Assembly (NCBI GenBank): GCA_012064415.1
Contig: SSNU01000095.1
Span: 62,001-126,000 of the forward strand
Direction of reading: 5' to 3'
DNA length: 64,000 bases
From: Gyrodactylus bullatarudis
Taxonomy: Eukaryota > Platyhelminthes > Monogenea > Gyrodactylidea > Gyrodactylidae
A model generated the notes under the pieces. That model was not told the DNA's origin, made no database searches, and worked only from the letters and a program-made list of their open reading frames with translations. Every line of letters begins with the position of its first letter. Position 1 is the stretch's first letter. The position numbers and the translations under genes are program-made. Shown one piece after another: positions 12,201 through 24,312 of the stretch.

Positions 12201-15200
12201 TACAATCAGTGCAAAAGGATTAAGCTCAATCAATCCATTTTTCTGATTATCGAACCATAATTTCATTCTTTACTTTCTCAGTCTTTTTTTTAATATTTTG
12301 ATCTTTTTATTATTTTGATATTCTTCTCATCCTAGTGATACATTTATTATTTCTCTCTCAATGAGAGACTCTCATAGGCAAGTTAGAGTAACGAATCCCC
12401 TATTAGTAGAAAACTGCTCAACTCCTTAATGTATTTAACCTTAAATGCAATCATTTTAAGCCAAGTTTGAAAATTTACTTCAAGACTTCTGGAAGAAAAG
12501 TTGGATTATTTGCATCTATTAAATATATAACTAATTTACTATAGATTGATTGGATGCCTTAGTGGATACAGTAACTTTCTCAATAGAAGTTATTAATATT
12601 ATTTCACCCCGATTTCAAGTATTTATTCGGGCTAGTACCGAAAATTAGCTTGAGGTCTCAACTTCTCCTATATTTAAAAATATTCATTTTGGTATACAAA
12701 AGAATAAGTCTACAAAAAAGAAAAACCCTGGGAATACTACTGTTAAATTTCTTGAACAAAAATATTCATAGACCATGTAGTTATACGATAAGCGATAGTT
12801 GGACTAAGTGGTTGAGTACTTGCTCAACTCTCATTAGATCTCAGGTTCGATTATCCAACTAGGCGAAATATTTATAGATTTATGATTTATAACTTATAAG
12901 TCTTGAAAAATATCTCGGGTTATTAAATTTTTTCTTTCGAAAATAGACTTGATAGTATTTTTTTAGAAAAATATTAATCTATTTTCAAGTAGTAACGTTA
13001 GAATTTGTGATTTTAGCAACAATTTCAAGCTACTTGACAACATTATTCACAGGTTTTTGTTTTGCTCAACCTGACAAAATTGACATCTTCGGATTCAGCA
13101 GGAAATAAACTCTCTAATGATGGTCCAAGCTTTGCGATATTCTATTTTTTTGATTCTGATGTTCTACCCCTAGTATTTATCCTGATGAAATTTTTGAGAA
13201 TTTCTACCTTTCGAGGATAAAAATTTCCCTATTGAGATGAAATTTTTTAAAATTAATTTTTTAGAAATTTCTTCCTGCGAGCAAATTTAAAGTCGTCTAT
13301 TTATGGAATATTTAAATCAATCGAATTTCTTATCATTTTCAAATGGAGGTAAACAAATCAAATTTAATTAAACAATGATTCTCGTGGTTGCTTTTTCAAA
13401 TCATGTTTATTAATAGGTTATAAATAATGTGGTATTGTAGTTAACAATTTTTCAAAGGAACGTAGGAAATTGAAAAAAATAGATTGCAAACTGAAAATGA
13501 CCGAAACACTTCAAGAAACATCAAAGATGGTATAAATTTGGGTTTGTGTTACCTTTCCAAGCAGAAAAGGCCGACTATTATTATGAATAACCAATTAAAA
13601 GAATCACTTTGAGACCTTGTAGTGTTCAGGAACCAATGTATTGCATCTATTCCTGGACTCATTCTTTACTCATCATAATCAAAGGATTAGGTATCAAGTT
13701 CAATGTACAATAGGCTAGGGTGAATATTTTAAACTCGACTTCTTTAATTGATTTTTCATGTTGAAGCATGCCTTTTTTCAAATATTTCACCTTGTCCAAT
13801 GCAAAAACTTATGAATGACAACAGCATACTTTGCTGGCAAATCAGGTCATGTTCTGATGATATTAGAAATCAAGAAATTCTAATTGGCTCTATCTAAAAA
13901 TTGTATCCATTTTTTAGATCTAGGAAATCGTGCATTTGAATTTTTCCAAACGTATCTCTCCTATAATTATCATTTACATAATACAGCTCAGCTGTCATAT
14001 TCTCAGACTATTTTTCTCATAACTCAAGTAATCTATCAGCTCAGTGTATATTGTATATTCATATATTTGTTTATAAACAGATCATTCCTGTATAGCATTC
14101 AGTGAATTAGATTGTGAAACTCTGAGATACATCTCTCGCAATAGGAAAAGTAATTTAATATTCCTTCCACTACTTACTTATTTAGGCATAAGTTGGAAAC
14201 TGCTATATATAATTTTTTAACAAATAATGAATAAAAAACTGTATTATTTATGGTTGGCATTGACTTCAAGGACGCCTAATTAGCTTTTCCATTAGTTATG
14301 CACTTTCAATTTGGAATTTATTCAAAGAGTTTTTTCTTTTGAATTCACTATTGCAATATGGATGAATTATTGAGAAATGTAGTATTATAAAAAATGTAAA
14401 CAAAGTATATATCCGATCAAATTAAATATTTTTTGATTCTATTTTTTAAAATTAGTTCAAAATGTTAACTAAATTTCATTCATGATTCATGTAACATTGC
14501 ATTAGCAAATAACAGGTTCAAAATCAATCCTGAAGCTGTTATCTATAAATCTTTTCGATTTTAATTATTGATATACAGTAGAGTAGGCCAAATTTTCGTC
14601 CAACTTTTCTCAGCCTTAATCTCAATTTGAAGATTATCGAAAATTAAGCATTTTTTCCTATAAAACTATACGTTTTCGAGTTTGTTCTGATATACAAAAT
14701 ATCGATTGAAAACGAAAATTTTTGAACACGCACCAAGATTTTTTCAATGAATTTTTCTACGAGTAGAAAAGACAAAATTATAGTTTTTGAATAGATTTTG
14801 CAAAATTTAGAAAAAAAATTGAGCTTATAGAAAAAATTGAGTATTTTTCCACATGTTGAAAGAAATTACTAGAATGTTAGGTAAATTTTGATAATTTTAT
14901 ATCAGAACTTGAAAAATGTTCATTTTGATCTTTGAAAATGTGTTTTTCTCGGTTAAAACATTAATTTTTGATTAAGGTATGGAAAATTGTTTCCTTAAAC
15001 TCACAAGAGAGGAAAAATCAAAGATATAATTTTTGAAAAACCTTTTCCCTCCAAATCTCCTAAGATTTGGAGGGACAAAATACATATTACTATGTCCATA
15101 TGAAATCTAACAAGACGGAAATTGTCTTCTCAAACCACATCTCGAATGCCTCTACATCTGCCATCGTGATTTGAATCCAAGACAATCTCCGTCAAATAAG

Positions 15201-18200
15201 TTTTGATAAATACATTTATATTCTGTGACCGCACTTGGCTAAGAAGGTTCATATCTAAAAACACAGTAAATTATTTATTTTAATTGAATTTATACGAAAT
15301 ACCCCCTTTCCAAAAATGGTTTATTTCTGTCGGCACTATTCAGAATCGTATACTAGATTTTATTCACGATCGATATACAAGAGATAATAAATTTTCCTGA
15401 TATCTGCGGAAATTTAAATTAGTAATTAAACAGCTGATCGCTCTTGATTTAAATTCATTCAAAGCGATACTAAAGAAAGAATCGAAGTATAATGTGTTAA
15501 TATCCTTTTCTTAGGTGGAGTTGTAATTCCCAGTGCACTGTTGGGTGTCATTTGTGGTGCTCTGATGATGCAAAAGTTTCGTCCAAGTGTTCACAGTGTA
15601 CTCAAATGGATGCATTTGACCATGATGTTATCCCTCGGCACTAACCTTGGTCTTATTCTTCTTGGCTGCAATGATAATCAGATTGCTGGCCTCACTGCCA
15701 AATATGATGGTAGATCGTAAGTTTAAATTTTTATCTACTTTTTGAAGTCTCCTCCCTCAGAGTTTGGAAAATATTCAAAATAAAAATATATACTTGTTGC
15801 AACAGAAATCCCTTCATTCCTTCCTATTTCCCTAGTTCTCATTTTACACTCGTGAATCAAGTTTGTAAAACTAATTAAAATAGTTGTACAATCGTTGAGA
15901 TGAAACAGGTCCTTTCCTCACATCAGGCTTATTTGTATTAAAAACCCGTGTTTGGGAAGTTTACATCTCCATTTATTTGTGTAATTAAATAAAAATTAGT
16001 CAACCTGTTTTATTTTTATGCAAGATACTTAATATGCATTTTTAAAATAAATTAAAAAACTAGCCTAATAATGAATGATTGTCACGAAACACTGCTTATC
16101 GAAACATAGAGAAAGTAATCACTAATCAGTAATAAAATCTATTGAATTCTAGTGTAGATATCGATTTTTTCCGTCATGACCATTTAGTTATACGTTTTTT
16201 TGACTGGGAAAAAATATAACGAAACAATTAACACCCTTTTTCCTTTCATCCCATCCGTTCTCTTTTATACATGTGAGTGTATTTGTCAATTTGGGGAAAG
16301 GCAACAGTTAACATGTAACAGTTATCTTTTTATTTACCTCTTTTGAATTCATAAAAAGAATTATTCTACCCTTGGGGAATAATGAACTTGAAGATTTCAA
16401 AGTATTCCATCCATCAAAGAGTAAAAAATGTGTTGTTATTCTAAATTTCGAATCACCTTTTTTTGACCCATTTATTCTATTAAGGGCTAGACTCTTTCCC
16501 TCTGTTATTGCGATGTCATGAAGGGGACCAGAGTATAGATTCAACACATTGAAAGGGGGTCTGTGAATGAATCATAAATCAAAAGCATGAATGGTTGTAT
16601 GAAGTCTTGATTGAGGAATTTAAAAGTAATTCCTCATATATAATATTTAATTATCTATTGAACGGTATTCAAATCATAACAGTGTGTATAACATGTAATA
16701 TTTATTGTTAATATCATGGGTAAATAAAGGAATTCTACGATAAATCTGAGTTCATCTGAAAAAGAATCCCGATGCTACTTAAAGGTAAGAGTCGAGGGAC
16801 CAGTTTATTCTCTTTCGACCACTTAGGGTATGTTCCTTTCTCTTAAGACTCAATTTTTAAGTGATCTCCCACTTGTTAATTAAAGGGAACTTACTCAACT
16901 TTCATATAAATTCCTTATATTGAAACTGAATTGATTATCTAGAAGAGGATTGATTAAAAGTGGACTGAATATGATGATGCAAGAAATTATTCGTTCACTT
17001 TGGAAAACATAAAAATAAATCTAATTCCAATGCACAATCGAAATTACTCTTATGAAATCGTTTTAAAGCAAATTGAGTTTTTGAGTTTATAATTTAGACC
17101 AATGAAAACATGATAATTCAATTTATATTGTCCTGCTTGAGATATCATTGAATAATATTCTGTATAGATATACATGTCAGTGTAGGGTCTGATGAGAACC
17201 AACGAAAATAAAGAGCTCATATTAACCCAGAATCTATTTTCGTTTTCTACCTACAAAATGCAAGAAATTAGTCAGCAAAATGACAATTTATATTGATTTT
17301 AATAAAGAAAATGGCATTCAAACCCTATCAAATGTTCAACCTCTTACTCAAATATAAATATATCAATATTATTGTTGTTCCTTTGCTATAGACTAAATAT
17401 CAAATTGTTTTTTTTAGCTGGCCATATGATTCCTTTCCATCGAATCCATTTCCAAAGAACCTCACTGCTTCTTGCAATCATGAATGCTCGAATGACATTT
17501 CATTCGAGCCTGTTTGTTGGATTAGCTCAAATCAGGATCACCGAATGACATATTACTCATCCTGTCATGCTGGATGTCAACAGATCAATGAAAATAAGGT
17601 GGGAAAATTTTCTGAACCAACTAACCATCGTGAGATTCGCCTGAACGATTATTCAAAGTCGGGAATTCTCATTTATTACGCAGGTCTAAACTATATCAGA
17701 TACTCTATTTTATAGTTTACGCTAAACTTTGATAAAAAATCAAGATTATCAAAAATTAGTGTTCGTCTACTTATTAGTAGATGGGAAATTCAATTAAAAA
17801 TCGACTTTCTTAGAAGAAATCAGAAGAATCTTTATTACATACAATTTCCATTAGAACTTTATTTAGAATCGTTTTGCTTTGTGAGAATTCTTCTCAATTA
17901 GTTTTCTAATTGTCTTTATAAGGTTAAGTAATTTGAGAGCTTCAGATTAATCTCACTAAAGTATCCCAAAGAAGCCTACCATCAAATGGACTGAAATGGA
18001 CTTGCTTAAACTTTTTTTTGAAAATTTACATTTTCTTTCCAGTACGACCTTGACAAGTGTTATTGTCTGACAAATTCATCATTGACACCCGAGTCAACTC
18101 TAGAGCCTGGCCATGTAAAGATGGGAATGTGCTCGATAAATTGCCCCAATTTCTATCCATTTCTTTTCCTCTTATTCTTACACATTTTTCTCACTACCCT

Positions 18201-21200
18201 CCATCAAAATCCGAGCAATGTCCTTACCCTTGCGTAAGTCTTGAATTTCTCTTTTTTAAACTTGAATAAAGTCAGATTACCTTTTAATGGGCTAAAAATT
18301 GAGCTTTGTACTTTAAGGCAGATAGGAAGCAGAAGTTGGTTTTGAGGATCACAAGCTAGAGACTATAGTGTTCAGAACCCATTTGAATCAGTGCAAACAG
18401 AATAACTTAAAACCATTCAAAATGATTAAAATCCAGTACTCTTATTGATCTAAGAAATATTAGATCCAATGAAATTCGAATAGCATGAAAAATTACTATA
18501 AACTCTATTGCAAAGTTTTCTGAATCATTCCAGAATAAAATTTATACCTCAATAAAGAATAGGCTTACATTGAATTTATTTCTTAACAACTGAAAGAGAA
18601 AGGTTAATAGTGAAAAATTTGAAAATTTATTATCGTTGCTAGCAAAGTTGGAAATAAAATTTTGATATTTTTTTGAATGAGGAGAAGAAACATCAAAAAT
18701 TGCAAACTTACTGACCTACTAAGAGTCAAAAATCTAATTTTGATCATTCTCTCACAATTGAAAAATTGAGACATCTTCCACCTTTATTTCATAGAGTGAG
18801 TTGCATAGATAACGCCTCGAGATAACTCTACCCCAAAAATTTATTCATACTTATACTTACCTTTCTGCTCCAATTTCATCGACCAATAATATTCCAGTAT
18901 CCTATGAACCAATGAAATTTAAGCAGGGATTTTTAAATTATTGTATATTCTTTCTGAGTTAAATAAAAATCTATACAGTTAGTTGATGAAATAATATAAA
19001 TGTCTAAAATTGAATCTATTCTTATTAGATGTGTCGACTCAGAGTATGGATCCCAAGCTCTTGGCCTGCAAGTATTCTTTATTAGAATTCTTGGTAAGTA
19101 TATTTGGTTTGATATATTCATATTTTATTGTGCGATAATTACTTAAAAGTAATGGGACTCCAAATTAAACAAAAAATTTATTCTTCAAAACTAACATGAA
19201 TTCAAACAAATTTGGTATCATTGGAAAGATAATTAATCACTCTTTCTGTTTGATCTAATTAGATATTTCTAAAATTGAAAAGCATCAATGTATCTGAGTA
19301 TTTTGATTAGATAGATTTTCAGCAATTTGCCAGATATATTTTATGTTTGAGAACAATACCATCTAGACCATTTAGGTGACATGTATACTTAGATTATTTC
19401 TAAATGCTTTGTGAGTTTCTTTCGTACCAGTCTCGGTGAGATCCATTACTAAGCTATAACATTCAGCGACATGGGATAATCCATTACCAAATAAGACGTT
19501 CCTGTGGGATATATTACCTAAGCACATAGAACGAAATATTTCTAGTTAATCTTTGTAAGTGTAAGTGCTATACTATTCATTAATTTCAGTACTTCAAAAT
19601 AGTGAATTAATTTCTGATAATCTGTCTCTCCTTTACTAAGACAACCGATGAATTTTGATTACGTGATAATGCTGAATTTAGAACATATATGTTACCGTGA
19701 GTCTGGGAAATAAGTGAGTTTTGGTAATTCACTATTGTATGATGGTAATCAGTGTGACTTTATGAGTCTAGCTGATAAGCCCTCATTACCCAAACACACT
19801 GAGAAGGTCAGCGAATTGTGTGTCTGAGGCATTGATTTTCGATGACCCATACTCACGGTAACATATACATGATACAATACTATTCCATTGCTATGCAAAG
19901 ATCCAGATCGATTATAATAATTATTATTATCTATAATTCTTTCCTTCTTCTATTAGCCTTTGTACCTGCTCCAATCTACTTTGGTCAGTTAATTGATTCT
20001 GTATGTCAGGAACGATCTATCCCAACAAAGACAACAGACTTTAGTCAATGTAGAAATCTTTTCCGGTGGAACATGACGAATTCCCAGTTGGAAGAAAAGG
20101 TGGAAACACTCATCGGTCCAACTGTTGAAGGTGTTTGCAAAGCATACAGCCCATTAGGTCTTGCCTTTATGACAATGGGTGGTCTGTTGTTGCTCAAAAT
20201 TTGCTCATTTGTCGGTCTAATAATCACATTTCAAATAACAAGGTAGATTTTCATAAAAATTCTTTCTATTCAATTTATAAAATGAATAAATACAATATCA
20301 ATACAAATCTTTAGACTTTACTATAGTACATTGTATTCTAAACTTGAATTAATTTCATTGTCACCCTAGAAACTCAAATAACATGTGGGTTTACTTTCAT
20401 CATTTTTCTCTTGATTCGAATCTGTTAAAGTTATTTTCATCAAAATCCACATTTTGCCACAGTGTTTGGCCAAATTCAATTACAAAATTTTATCACTTTA
20501 AATCGCACACTAATATGAAATGGACGTATCTTGAAGAAAGAATCATAATAATAATCTGTTTTCTGTCATCTTACTAATTATACTCTTATTCTTCCAATCA
20601 TTCCTACATAGTTTTCTCGATGAGGCTGTATGAGTCTGATCGCTACTCAAAGATATTTTCAAAAATTTATTTTTCTTTAATCGGTAAAAGTGCGCCTTTT
20701 GCACCGATTTCCAAAATATCTCCAGAAAATGTAAAAAATGAGATAAATTCCCACATTAATCGAGATTAGCTGTAAAATCTACATAGTGTACATAGAGTAC
20801 CAAAATTGATTCATATAAACTAAAGGAATCTCTGTTTATCATTTAAGCGTTGACAATTATCAAGTGTTTTTAATTCTTCAAATTTTCTTTTAATGCCATA
20901 TTGTTTGCACTTTAGAAGCGCTAAAAGTTTACATACAAGAAAGGCATCACTCTATCCCTAGCAAGAACAGAGCAAACATCATCATTTTCAATATGAAAAG
21001 CAATAAATTTCTTTGTCCTTTTTTATGATTCTTCTTCTCTCAGCATATTTCATTTTTTTCTCTCTACATTTCGATTCCTCTCTTTCTCTTCCAAATTCTC
21101 TCATCGAATGTGTTGTCTTCATTTCCATATTTCTTTTGATTTACTTCGTCCCGTTATGATTTACTCAACTTTCAGACTTTTAATCTCTGATTACTAGGAC

Positions 21201-23510
21201 CTCAAAAATACAGTAAAACCATATAAAGTAAAAAAATTGTATCTCATAAACTGAAAATTAAGTAGACAAAAGTACATTCAAGTGAATTTAAGGGAGTTTG
21301 AGTAAAAAATAGTATTTTAGTGCAAAATTTTGTAGTATTTAAATCTTGTGTTTTTCTTGTCGAAAGGTTTTTCATGATAGAAAACGACCATTCAACTGTT
21401 ATAGGGTATACATAATAAATACTTTTATTTGAAATTTAAAAATTCTAAAGAATAGTGATTGATTACTACACCTAGTTAATATGAAGATGGTAATTTATGA
21501 TTTTTACAAAAGTCTTAATTTTTTCATCAAGAAATCGAATTTAATCAAGATTTTTTGGAATCTAGATCATGAGGCCCTCACGAAACTGAGAAAAAAATTT
21601 AGAAAGAATCAATTTTTAAGGAAAATACGGCAAATTTGAAACCTTGAAGTAGCGCCAAATTCCCATTTTTTTGAACTTTGAGTTGAAAATTTTGGTTGAT
21701 ATAAAAGTGAGAGGGTGATCAAAAGTTGATTTTTATGATCACAATTAGTCAAAGAAAACAAATATGCTGAATCTTATTTTGAGAATCACCCCATAATCGT
21801 GTCAAAATCAAATTTTGATTTTTTCATCATTTTCCCTACTTGAAAGTCGATGAAATTTGATATTTCAAGATCCTAGAAAAATGACGAATTTTTCAAAAAT
21901 TTTATTATGATCATCGGTTTTTTGAATAATTTTGATCTTAAAAATCAACTTTTGATCACCCTCTCACTTTTATATCAACAAAAATTTCCAACTCAAAGTT
22001 CAAAAATATGGAAATTTGGCGCTACTTCAAGGTTTCAAATTTGCCGTATTTTCCTTAAAAATTGATTTTTATCTAATTTTTTTTCTCAGTATCGTGATCT
22101 AGATTCCAAAAAATCTTGATTAAATTCGATTTCTTGATCAAAAAATTAAGACTTTTGTAAAAATCATAAATTACCATCTTCATATTAACTAGCTTTTGTT
22201 TAGGAATTCTATAAACTGAGACTTAATTTTAAAAATAGTACATAAAAGTACCTGGACAACAATTTGGTAGAGAAATAGTACCAGGTACCTTCAAAATGGG
22301 TTTATATGAGAAGATTTTTTCTTCTGATTATCTAAACTCAGCCAGTCCTCTATCTAGAGTAAAAATAGACTAAATCGTACTGTTTGAGGCCTTACTGATT
22401 TCTAATTCTTACAAACTGACTGAATTTTGTCTCTTTTCTTCAGACAAAACACTGAATTTTAGGGAACATTATAAAATCTGGCCAAGTTATTTCTCAGTGG
22501 TTTACCAATGAGGTTTTTAAAGATTTCTATATTTAGATTATAAGATGGATTGTATCATAACTGAGAATTTCTTTAATCCCTAATCCAAACTACTTCTCGG
22601 GGGTAACAATGAAAATTAAGAAAATTCCTATCCAGTTGGTAGAACAGAAAAATTTGCAATTTACTAAACCTAGTTGACATGAAGATGAGGATTTACTCTT
22701 TCTTTTTAAAAAACTCGATATTTTTCTTCGGAATTTTACTTTTCGAATTCCATAATGTAATAAGCCAATAAGTTGTGAGATCAGCATTGGACAAAGAATT
22801 CGATTTGGGCCGTGGAGGTAGATTGGAATCAACTGTTTTTTTATTGTAACTTAAATTTTGTATTCTTCAAGTTTTCAATCAATAAATTCAAGTTTTTCGA
22901 TTTCCCACAATAATGAAGAATTTCTGCAGCCGAACTAGAATTCTTTATCTAATGTTGATCTTAACAGCTTCAAATCTTTGAAATCAATAAAAATTTTGAG
23001 CTCAAAAGTTGAAAAAGTGGAAATTTTGTGCATTTTCGAAATTCAAAAAACGGCCTAATTTTGGTCAGATTTAATTTTTTTTTATTTTCCACAACTTATT
23101 GGCTCGTTTTATCATGTAATTCGAAAAATAAATTTTTTCTTGACTTTCCGAAGAAAACTACTGTGATTTTTGTAAAAAAAATAAATTCTCATTTTCATGT
23201 CAATCAGGTTTAGTATATAATCAAATCCCGGGATAAAACTCTTATCACTCATATTTGTTCGTTCTCCTATCTTCCTTATGAGTGTAGACTCCAATAATAG
23301 TATACTTGATGAGGTATACGTTATCGTTTCAAAAAATTAAGAAATTCTGTATTATATTTTATATAAAACTTTATTGATATTATAGAATGATTTATTTTTT
23401 TCATTCTTAGACTTAAATATGAAAACAATCCTGCAGGGTCTCTCGAATCGTCTGAAGTTAAAGACATCAAGGATCAGGATGATCACAAAAGAAAAAGTCA
23501 AATCTATTGA
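3204..23510 (+). CDS. SLCO: Solute carrier organic anion transporter (OATP/SLCO), 5' exons missing
   Basis: Exons read by eye: 3204-3580, 4141-4332, 4793-4816 (or -4828, optional), 6186-6240, 6301-6465, 15515-15716, 17418-17598, 18043-18233, 19029-19093, 19957-20242, 23411-23510. They join in frame to about 611 residues ending at TGA 23508-23510. The protein is a multi-spanning plasma-membrane carrier of large organic anions. Family marks in order: GPALGYIFAAVFLRIYID, then GDDKFLGAWWIGMLI, a diverged OATP signature in which the usual Arg-Trp before GAWW is Lys-Phe. A long polar cytoplasmic loop follows (3500-6240). Next is the extracellular cysteine-rich Kazal-like loop with PVCW, SSCHAGC and CYC (17480-18150). 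The last segment contains APIYFGQLIDSVC and a charged tail. The N-terminal part (about 200 residues expected) is outside the window. The introns are large and full of repeats. Confidence 0.88.
3806..3881 (+). repeat. Solo outer module of the foldback element family
   Basis: This stretch (AGAGGATT, AATATTGAGTAA, TTTATTTCACCGGTT, AATCAGACTC in order) matches 4988-5060, the sequence just outside the left arm of the foldback element at 5081-5823. A reverse copy is on that element's right side (about 5835-5895) and another lies near 17183-17230. The full element may therefore end at these outer modules rather than at CTAG. Confidence 0.5.
5081..5823. mobile_element. Long foldback (inverted-repeat) element, type A
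   Basis: The element is a 743-bp near-perfect hairpin in a transporter intron. It begins CTAGTTGACATGAAGATG and ends with the reverse complement. The arms of about 290 bp differ at only a few positions by eye, around a less symmetric centre of about 160 bp. There is no coding capacity, so it is a non-autonomous foldback/MITE-like element. Weaker symmetry continues outward to about 4988 and 5900. Decayed relatives occur at 1204-1500, 22670-23208 and about 63080-63262. Confidence 0.8.
6955..7560. repeat. Diverged foldback element, type B relic
   Basis: The two halves of this stretch are imperfect reverse complements. TTTTTTGGAATCCTACTCATGTTG near 7000 recurs inverted near 7515, and the flanking CTCGATTTC recurs inverted as well. 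Internal order resembles the 21472-22192 element (agreement around the TGATCACCCTC and GGCGC-like motifs). It has no coding capacity. Confidence 0.6.
7667..8269. mobile_element. Non-autonomous hAT-like element (603 bp) with 8-bp target duplication
   Basis: The ends are inverted copies of TAGGGCGACCA (7667-7677 and 8259-8269). They are flanked by CTAATCAC (7659-7666) and CTATTCAC (8270-8277), which match at 7 of 8 bases and fit the hAT target form with T at position 2 and A at position 7. Both subterminal regions carry many AAAAAGGCA units, as expected for hAT transposase binding sites. No transposase is encoded. It lies in the 9-kb transporter intron. Confidence 0.75.
8723..9327. mobile_element. 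Inverted-repeat (MITE-like) element with arms of about 165 bp
   Basis: Left arm (about 8723-8890) contains GTTCGCTTGCTACCTGACTA and GTTGTCTTCTGGCTTGTA. The right arm (about 9160-9327) carries the same sequence inverted, with roughly one difference per 12 bases. The 270-bp centre has no gene. No target duplication was clear. The terminal sequence resembles no family I know. Confidence 0.7.
10121..10200 (+). repeat. Dispersed repeat, copy 1
   Basis: The stretch GTTCTGATATGCAAAATCTC, an AT-rich part, then ACGCGCCAA and AATGGATTT recurs in the same order at 10986-11080 and 14675-14770. All three lie in the same 9-kb intron in the same orientation. No coding capacity is seen. Confidence 0.45.
10986..11080 (+). 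repeat. Dispersed repeat, copy 2
   Basis: Shares TTTTGATATGCTAAATC, TTGCGCCAATATTTTTCAAT and GAATTT with the copies at 10121 and 14675. It is more diverged from copy 1 than from copy 3. Confidence 0.4.
12796..12861 (+). repeat. tRNA-like sequence (probable SINE head or decayed tRNA)
   Basis: The stretch has an A-box-like GGACTAAGTGG, a D-arm-like helix AAGT/ACTT, a B-box-like GGTTCGATTAT and a perfect 7-bp pair AGTTGGA/TCCAACT at the two ends. The T stem and anticodon stem do not pair, so it is not a working tRNA. A related sequence lies inverted at 36764-36829 (shared GTTGAGT, CTTGC and CATTAGA). Two related tRNA-like copies suggest a SINE family. Confidence 0.45.
14675..14770 (+). repeat. 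Dispersed repeat, copy 3
   Basis: Shares GTTCTGATATACAAAAT, ACACGCACCAAGATTTTTTC and AATGAATTT with copies at 10121 and 10986. The remainder of the 9.0-kb intron between 9328 and 15514 holds no recognised gene or element apart from these copies and the tRNA-like sequence at 12796. Confidence 0.4.
19687..19866. mobile_element. Short MITE-like element (about 180 bp)
   Basis: The ends are perfect inverted 15-mers, TATGTTACCGTGAGT at 19688-19702 and its reverse complement at 19851-19865. The symmetry extends a few bases inward (C/A then TGGG). There is no coding capacity. It lies in the intron just before the transporter exon at 19957. Confidence 0.6.
21472..22192. mobile_element. Foldback element type B, copy 1 (721 bp)
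   Basis: It starts CTAGTTAATATGAAGATGG and ends with the reverse complement ATGAAGATG-side arm and TTAACTAG. Both arms contain TGGCGCTACTTCAAGGTTTC and TGATCACCCTCTCACTTTTA or their inverses. It is non-coding and lies in the last transporter intron. A nearly identical second copy is at 24313-24999 in the same orientation. Confidence 0.8.
22670..23208. repeat. Foldback element type A, decayed copy
   Basis: It begins CCTAGTTGACATGAAGATG and ends TTCATGTCAATCAGG, with internal GTGCATTTTCGAAATTC and GGCCTAATTTTGGTCAG as in the 5081-5823 element. The left arm has lost much of its inner part, so the symmetry is broken. Confidence 0.65.
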
Positions 23511-23651
23511 ATTCTTCATAATATCCCCCCCCACCCCTCCAAATTTTCATTCTAGTAGAATTTCTATTTTGAGTAAACTTTTCTCTAATCTCCAGACCAT
23601 TTTCCATCTTTTTCTACAATGCATTTTTTTCTAATCCCTAAATCCAACCCG

Positions 23652-23657
23652 AATAAA
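23652..23657 (+). promoter_or_regulatory. Polyadenylation signal of the transporter gene
   Basis: AATAAA lies 142 bp after the TGA stop of the SLCO gene in a non-coding stretch. This gives a plausible 3' end for the transcript. It is a motif match only. Confidence 0.5.
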
Positions 23658-24312
23658 ATATTTTCGTGTCCCTTTTGTTAATTCTTCATTTTATAAACCT
23701 ATAAAAGAATCTTATGAGATGTTTCGTTCTCACTGATATATACTCTATTTATGAGGCTGGTCAGTCTGAAATAAACATGCTTCATTCTTGTTTCAAGATT
23801 CATGTTGGGCACTTTTTATGGTTCAATAACAACATCACCATGAAATCAATTACGTGTAACGATCAACCTTGTCAATTCTCAATCCGACTACCAAGAAGAA
23901 AGACTTTTTGCCTTTACAGATCGAATTATAATTATGTGCAAAGTGGAAGTTGAATTTGTGTAAAATAAATTTTAAATATTTATAATTAGAAGCCCATACT
24001 TTTTCATTTTCTGCGACAACTACTTTAGTTTTACAAATTTTTAATATATTTTCATCGTCCGAGTTCGTCCCATATCAATAAACGAAACTGGTGTCATGAT
24101 ACTGCGTGTAGTTGTACTTCAATTTTTAAAATTCTAAGACTAGCATGCTTAAATTTCAAACATTGCCATTCATGTCTTCCTACGAGTTGTACAAGATAGA
24201 GGCTAAAAAGTTTCATGGATAGTTTAATTTGCCTCAAGACGAAGTTTACTATCAGATAAAGAACATGATAGGTAAAAATTGAACTCATGTATCATACAAT
24301 TTTGACATACAC
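23658..24312. other. Intergenic stretch, nothing recognised
   Basis: AT-rich sequence between the transporter 3' end and the second foldback copy. Short open frames here show no family resemblance, no splice context and no repeat structure that I can see. Confidence 0.4.

Noticed and set aside
12550..12620. Possible tRNA (A-box-like CTTAGTGGATAC, pairing ACTTT/GAAGT with a CAA loop)
   Set aside because: No consistent acceptor stem or T arm. The resemblance is too weak even for a SINE call.
12796..12861. Functional tRNA gene
   Set aside because: The acceptor and D stems pair, but the anticodon and T stems do not, so it is kept only as tRNA-like repeat.
16308..16547. 80-codon open frame on the minus strand in a transporter intron
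   Set aside because: No family resemblance, splice context or repeat relationship. Length is within chance for this sequence.
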